Assembly: GCA_043758125.1 (NCBI GenBank)
Contig: JAYVOC010000058.1
Location: forward strand, 1 to 15,548
Direction of reading: 5' to 3'
From: JANXSD01 sp043758125
Lineage (GTDB): Bacteria; Bacteroidota; Bacteroidia; AKYH767-A; OLB10
DNA length: 15,548 bases
The position numbers and the translations under genes are program-made. Positions 12,321 through 15,548 of this stretch are shown here, in pieces. Within the stretch, counting starts at the first letter, position 1. Every line of letters starts with the position of its first letter. The notes beneath the pieces were generated by a model. That model ran no database searches. It saw only the letters and a program-made list of their open reading frames with translations, and was not told the DNA's origin.

Positions 12321-13406
12321 TTAATTAACACAATTAAAAATTTTTAATGGTGTATTGATGGATTCGAAGACACCTTTTATATGTTTTTCTTGAGTGTCAG
12401 TAATAAAGATTTGACCAAAAGTATCTTGATTCACTAATTCCATTAATCGTGTTATTCGATTTAAATCGAGTTTATCAAAAATATCATCTAAAAGAAGTAT
12501 AGGTTTAACACCTTTTGTTTGACGCATTAAATCGAATTGAGCAAGTTTAATTGCAAGTACAAATGATTTTTGTTGCCCTTGAGATCCAATTCTTTTTACT
12601 GGATAATTATTCAATAATAATTCGAGATCATCTTTATGAGTCCCAGAAGTCGTATATTGAAGTATTCGGTCTCGATGCGCATTTTTTTCTAATAATGCAC
12701 CAAGACTATCATTGTGCAATTGACTATCATATCGAACACTAACGGATTCTTTTTCCTGAGTCAGAAATGCATAAAATTTATTGACTAGCGGAATAAATCT
12801 TTCGATAAATTGTTGCCGTGCTTCATAGATTTTCGCAGCATAATGTGCTAAACGTTCATCCCAAATTTGTAACAACGAAATGTCATCAATACCTGTTTTA
12901 GCAGCTTGCTTTAAAAAGGCATTCCGTTGTTGTAATGCTCGATTATAATTCATCAAGTTGTCGAGATAAGGATGGTCATATTGACAAATGATACTATCCA
13001 TAAGCTTTCGTCGATCTTCACTTCCTCCTATAATGAGTTCTTGATCGACAGGAGCTACTATTACTATTGGAAGTAAACCAATATGTTCACCAAGCTTTTG
13101 GTACTCTTTCAAATTTCGTTTAAGAATTTTCTTTTGTCCAGATTTTAATCCTACAAAAATCTCTTCAGTACGATCATCCAATTTAAATACACCATTGATT
13201 GAAAAGAAAGCTTCACCATGACGGATACTTACATTATCGGCAGATTGAAAATAGCTTTTGGAGAGGCATAAATAATGAATAGCATCAAGGATATTCGTTT
13301 TACCACTACCATTTAATCCAGTAAGAGCGTTGACCTGAGCGCTAAATTCAAATTCAGCTTCAGGATAATTTTTAAAATTAAATAGCGTTAACTTTTGCAA
13401 ATACAT
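12321..13406 (-). CDS. recF: DNA replication/repair protein RecF
   Basis: RecF is an ABC-type ATPase that, with RecO and RecR, loads RecA on gapped single-stranded DNA. The 361 residues show the expected order: N-terminal FKNYPEAEFEF; Walker A GLNGSGKTN (30-38); the family motif GTHKDDLEL (255-263); ABC signature GSQGQQKS (274-281); Walker B with the catalytic acid ILLLDDIFDKLD (303-314); and the D-loop to H-loop end FITDTQEKH. The length is normal. The ATG at 13406 lies only 6 nt from a TAnnTTTG box, so the transcript may be leaderless; an out-of-frame ATG precedes it at 13410. Unlike the classical dnaA-dnaN-recF order it stands alone here. The gene ends 3 bp from the stop of the convergent sugar transferase. 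Confidence 0.97.
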   Translation of the reverse strand: MYLQKLTLFNFKNYPEAEFEFSAQVNALTGLNGSGKTNILDAIHYLCLSKSYFQSADNVSIRHGEAFFSINGVFKLDDRTEEIFVGLKSGQKKILKRNLKEYQKLGEHIGLLPIVIVAPVDQELIIGGSEDRRKLMDSIICQYDHPYLDNLMNYNRALQQRNAFLKQAAKTGIDDISLLQIWDERLAHYAAKIYEARQQFIERFIPLVNKFYAFLTQEKESVSVRYDSQLHNDSLGALLEKNAHRDRILQYTTSGTHKDDLELLLNNYPVKRIGSQGQQKSFVLAIKLAQFDLMRQTKGVKPILLLDDIFDKLDLNRITRLMELVNQDTFGQIFITDTQEKHIKGVFESINTPLKIFNCVN

Positions 13407-13412
13407 TCATTA

Positions 13413-13420
13413 CAAAAGTA
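13413..13420 (-). promoter_or_regulatory. -7 promoter box of recF, leaderless arrangement
   Basis: TACTTTTG on the minus strand matches TAnnTTTG; 6 nt separate its last G from the recF ATG, exactly as for pcm. The transcript start would be at or within a base or two of the start codon. Confidence 0.5.
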
Positions 13421-13479
13421 AACTATTCACTTTATTAAAAGCCTAAAATTTTGGCAGGTATATTAATAGCAGATAAGTT

Positions 13480-13487
13480 TACCTTTG
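13480..13487 (+). promoter_or_regulatory. -7 promoter box of the MuiA-like gene
   Basis: TACCTTTG matches TAnnTTTG and lies 55 nt before the ATG at 13543, giving a leader of about 50 nt. TTG at 13451-13453 is upstream but 26 nt away, longer than the 19-21 nt expected for a -33 element. Confidence 0.5.
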
Positions 13488-13542
13488 CATTATGGATTAA
13501 ATATTTCATTAGCATCCAGATCAGGAACTAAAAATACAAACT

Positions 13543-15162
13543 ATGTACACATCCTTCAAAGTTGCAAAATCAATCATTTTTATGTTATTGTTTTTGTGGA
13601 GTTTTAAAAGTTTTTCTCAGGAGCCAATTTGGTTAAATAATTCAGATATAAAGGAAGTAAAGCTTTATCAAACAGGAGCTATGGTTTCACGAACAGGAAA
13701 GGCTCAAGTTAATTCAGGATTGCAAGAAGTTGTTTTTGATGGGCTTTCGCCATACATCAACCCAGAAAGTATCACTTTAAAAGGATTTGGAGATGCCATT
13801 ATTTTAAATGTTTCTTTTCAACAAAATTATTTGATGGACAGAAAGAAATCGAAGGAAGTTACTTCGCTCGAAGATTTGCTCGATTCGATGACTTTCAAAT
13901 CGCAACAAATATTAAATAGGATTTCAACACTTAATGAATTACAAATAGTACTTCAAGCGAATAAATCAATTGGTGGAGCAACAAATGGAGTATTAGCAGA
14001 TGAACTTGAATTGGTTATTGAGTATTATAATAAAAAGTCAAATGCTATTAAAGATGATATATTAGAAAACAATCTAAAATCAAAAAAACTTAATGAGCAA
14101 ATTGAAAAAATCAAGCAACAGCTTTCGCAATTAAATATTAAAAAAAATCAACCTGTTGGAAATATTATTGTAAGCATAGATGCCAAAACAAAAGGTAATG
14201 TGAATTTTGATTTAAGTTATGTTATAGGAAGTAATGCAAGCTGGTATTCATTTTATGATTTACGAGCGAAGGATATAAATAGTCCAATTGAATTAGTTTG
14301 TAAAGCAAAAGTGAATCAAAATACTGGTGAAGATTGGAAAAATGTTAAATTGAAATTAAATACGGGAAATCCTTCAGAAGGTGTTATTAAACCAGAATTA
14401 TATCCTTGGTATTTAAATTTGTTTGTTGATCGTCCAATATTGTATAGAGATGCAACAATGTCAGTCCCAATGATGAATGGTGCTGCAATGGATTCAAATA
14501 AGGAAATGAAAGCAGCAAAGATGGAATCAGTGCAAGTGCAGGTCAATCAAAATCAGTTGTCGAGTGATTTTGAAATCATGAACCCCTACTCTATTCCTTC
14601 TGATGGAAAAGAATATCAGGTTGACATTCAAAAATATGAATTGAAAGCTAACTATATTTACGAGGCTACTCCGAAATTAGATGCTGATGCATTTTTAACA
14701 GCGAAAATTACTAATTGGGAAGATTTAAGTTTAACAGCTGGATCGGCAAATGTATATTTTGATGGAGCTTATGTTGGTGCAACATATTTCAATCCTTCAC
14801 AAACAGGAGATACGTTAACAGTTTCTTTAGGAAGAGATAAAAAGATTACTATTAAGAGAGAAAAACTTAAAGATTTAAGTGGATCAAAATTATTTGGCAG
14901 TAATAGAGAGCGTTCTTTTACTTATGCAATATCTGTTAAAAACGGGAAGACTGCACCTTTAAATATTACTATTCTCGATCAAGTACCAGTATCCAATGCT
15001 AAAGAAATTGAAGTAAAGATGGGAGATAACTCTGGAGCAGATTATAATTCAGAAACTGGAATCGTTAAATGGAATTTAATTATTCAACCTAGCGAAACAC
15101 AAAAGAAAAACCTATCCTTTTCAGTGAAATATCCAAAAGATAAACAAGTAGTCGGTTTGTAA
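13543..15162 (+). CDS. Secreted MuiA-like protein (DUF4140/DUF4139 family)
   Basis: A 539-residue protein with an N-terminal signal peptide ending near SFKSFSQ (about residue 26). An N-terminal domain matching DUF4140 follows (about 30-90: IKEVKLYQTGAMVSRTGKAQ, FDGLSPYINPESITLKGFG), then a Lys/Glu/Gln-rich helical or coiled-coil region (about 90-205), then a long C-terminal beta-rich DUF4139 region (about 215-538) with YVIGSNASWYSFYDLRA, GEDWKNVKLKLNTG and an ending LSFSVKYPKDKQVVGL. This is the layout of the mucoidy inhibitor A family, named from a protein whose presence suppresses mucoid growth; the biochemical activity is unknown. Location is probably periplasm or outer surface. A Met/Ala/Asn-rich insert (about 305-335) is unusual and probably a flexible loop. 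It is monocistronic, with a TAnnTTTG box upstream and a hairpin downstream. Confidence 0.9.
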   Translation: MYTSFKVAKSIIFMLLFLWSFKSFSQEPIWLNNSDIKEVKLYQTGAMVSRTGKAQVNSGLQEVVFDGLSPYINPESITLKGFGDAIILNVSFQQNYLMDRKKSKEVTSLEDLLDSMTFKSQQILNRISTLNELQIVLQANKSIGGATNGVLADELELVIEYYNKKSNAIKDDILENNLKSKKLNEQIEKIKQQLSQLNIKKNQPVGNIIVSIDAKTKGNVNFDLSYVIGSNASWYSFYDLRAKDINSPIELVCKAKVNQNTGEDWKNVKLKLNTGNPSEGVIKPELYPWYLNLFVDRPILYRDATMSVPMMNGAAMDSNKEMKAAKMESVQVQVNQNQLSSDFEIMNPYSIPSDGKEYQVDIQKYELKANYIYEATPKLDADAFLTAKITNWEDLSLTAGSANVYFDGAYVGATYFNPSQTGDTLTVSLGRDKKITIKREKLKDLSGSKLFGSNRERSFTYAISVKNGKTAPLNITILDQVPVSNAKEIEVKMGDNSGADYNSETGIVKWNLIIQPSETQKKNLSFSVKYPKDKQVVGL

Positions 15163-15166
15163 ATAA

Positions 15167-15217
15167 ATAAAATTACACCCTGTTGCATTAACTTTTTATG
15201 GCTACAGGGTGTAATTT
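15167..15217. terminator. Bidirectional terminator between the MuiA-like gene and the last gene
   Basis: A 14-bp perfect stem (15170-15183 with 15204-15217; ACACCCTGT/ACAGGGTGT core) extends by AAT/ATT with one bulged A; the loop is 20 nt with T5 near its middle. It begins 4 nt after the MuiA-like stop. Its right arm lies within the last codons of the convergent minus-strand gene, whose TAG stop is 15202-15204, so one hairpin serves both genes. Confidence 0.75.
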
Positions 15218-15531
15218 ATTGGATCAATAAAACAAGAACTTTTAATGAGTGGTACAACGATTCCATCAAGTTGAATAAGGTCAACTTTTACTCTTTGTCC
15301 CTTTTTATAATTGTCCATTATAATTCTGGAGCCATCTGGAGAAAGATATCCTTTTATTGGCTCACCTGATTTTTCATATTGAAGATGTTCAATTGCTTTA
15401 ACTGGTTTCTCAAGTTGAAATTGATACTGACGTAATCCAGCAGGAATAAAAAGTGTATCCTTTTTCAAACTTTGTGCAGAAAGTGAATTGCTAAGTATAA
15501 ATAAAAGAATAATAATTTTGAAATATTTCAT
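15202..15531 (-). CDS. Small secreted protein of unknown function
   Basis: A 109-residue protein with a clear signal peptide (MKYFKIIILLFILSNSLSAQ), leaving about 89 mature residues. The mature part alternates charged and hydrophobic residues in short beta-strand patterns (DTLFIPAGLRQYQFQLEKPV, GYLSPDGSRIIMDNY, QRVKVDLIQLDG, SSCFIDPINYTL), with an LSPDGSRI turn and a single Cys near the C-terminus. There is no lipobox, membrane anchor or catalytic motif, so a small periplasmic or secreted beta domain is likely. I recognise no family. The start codon is 17 bp from the window edge, so its promoter and upstream neighbour cannot be seen. The last codons form one arm of the terminator shared with the MuiA-like gene. 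Confidence 0.72.
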   Translation of the reverse strand: MKYFKIIILLFILSNSLSAQSLKKDTLFIPAGLRQYQFQLEKPVKAIEHLQYEKSGEPIKGYLSPDGSRIIMDNYKKGQRVKVDLIQLDGIVVPLIKSSCFIDPINYTL

Positions 15532-15548
15532 AGCTCATTAAATTAGAC

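Noticed and set aside
1..15548. tRNA, rRNA, tmRNA or other known structural RNA genes
   Set aside because: I looked for T-arm (GTTCRA) and CCA-end patterns, RNase P and tmRNA tag motifs in the gaps and found none that hold up.

Overview
The window looks like a chromosomal segment of a low-G+C member of the Bacteroidota (Flavobacteriia, Sphingobacteriia or Cytophagia-like; I cannot place it more finely). The basis is AT-rich base use, lipoproteins with short signal peptides, almost no Shine-Dalgarno sequences, several TAnnTTTG boxes (the Bacteroidota -7 element) directly upstream of genes, and typical gene neighbours: gyrA followed by a secreted TPR protein, surE linked to lpxB through small membrane proteins, and a MuiA/DUF4139 protein.

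Layout. 1-2073: 3' end of gyrA and a co-transcribed secreted TPR protein, closed by a hairpin terminator. 2074-3527: an accessory, hairpin-dense stretch with one small cysteine-rich lipoprotein gene, a possible 39-residue peptide, a G+C-rich folded element, a large perfect inverted repeat and two diverged copies of a ~190-bp repeat. 3528-4623: a small Zn-ribbon protein (minus) divergent from a short tail-less SSB (plus). 4624-4966: no gene, but the probable terminator of the next operon. 4967-7494 (minus): surE - two small paralogous membrane proteins - lpxB, with overlapping genes. 7662-8899 (minus): an Hsp20 chaperone and Pcm, each followed by its own hairpin. 9016-12317 (plus): Gfo/Idh/MocA oxidoreductase - lipoprotein - polyprenyl-phosphate sugar-phosphate transferase, a compact unit probably serving a surface glycan. 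12321-13399 or so (minus): recF, convergent with it at 3 bp. 13543-15162 (plus): a secreted MuiA-like protein, convergent with a small secreted protein (15202-15531, minus) across a shared hairpin.

Most of the window is conserved housekeeping: topology and repair (GyrA, SSB, RecF), envelope synthesis (LpxB, sugar transferase, lipoproteins), and protein or stress maintenance (SurE, Hsp20, Pcm). The unusual part is 2.07-3.5 kb. There, two minus-strand genes (the lipoprotein and the Zn-ribbon protein) are each followed by a copy of the same palindromic repeat, an arrangement that resembles a cassette array although no recombinase is visible and canonical integron attC boxes were not found. Other points worth checking are the TAnnTTTG boxes lying only 6 nt from the ATG of recF and of pcm (leaderless mRNAs) and the tandem membrane-protein pair inside the surE-lpxB operon.
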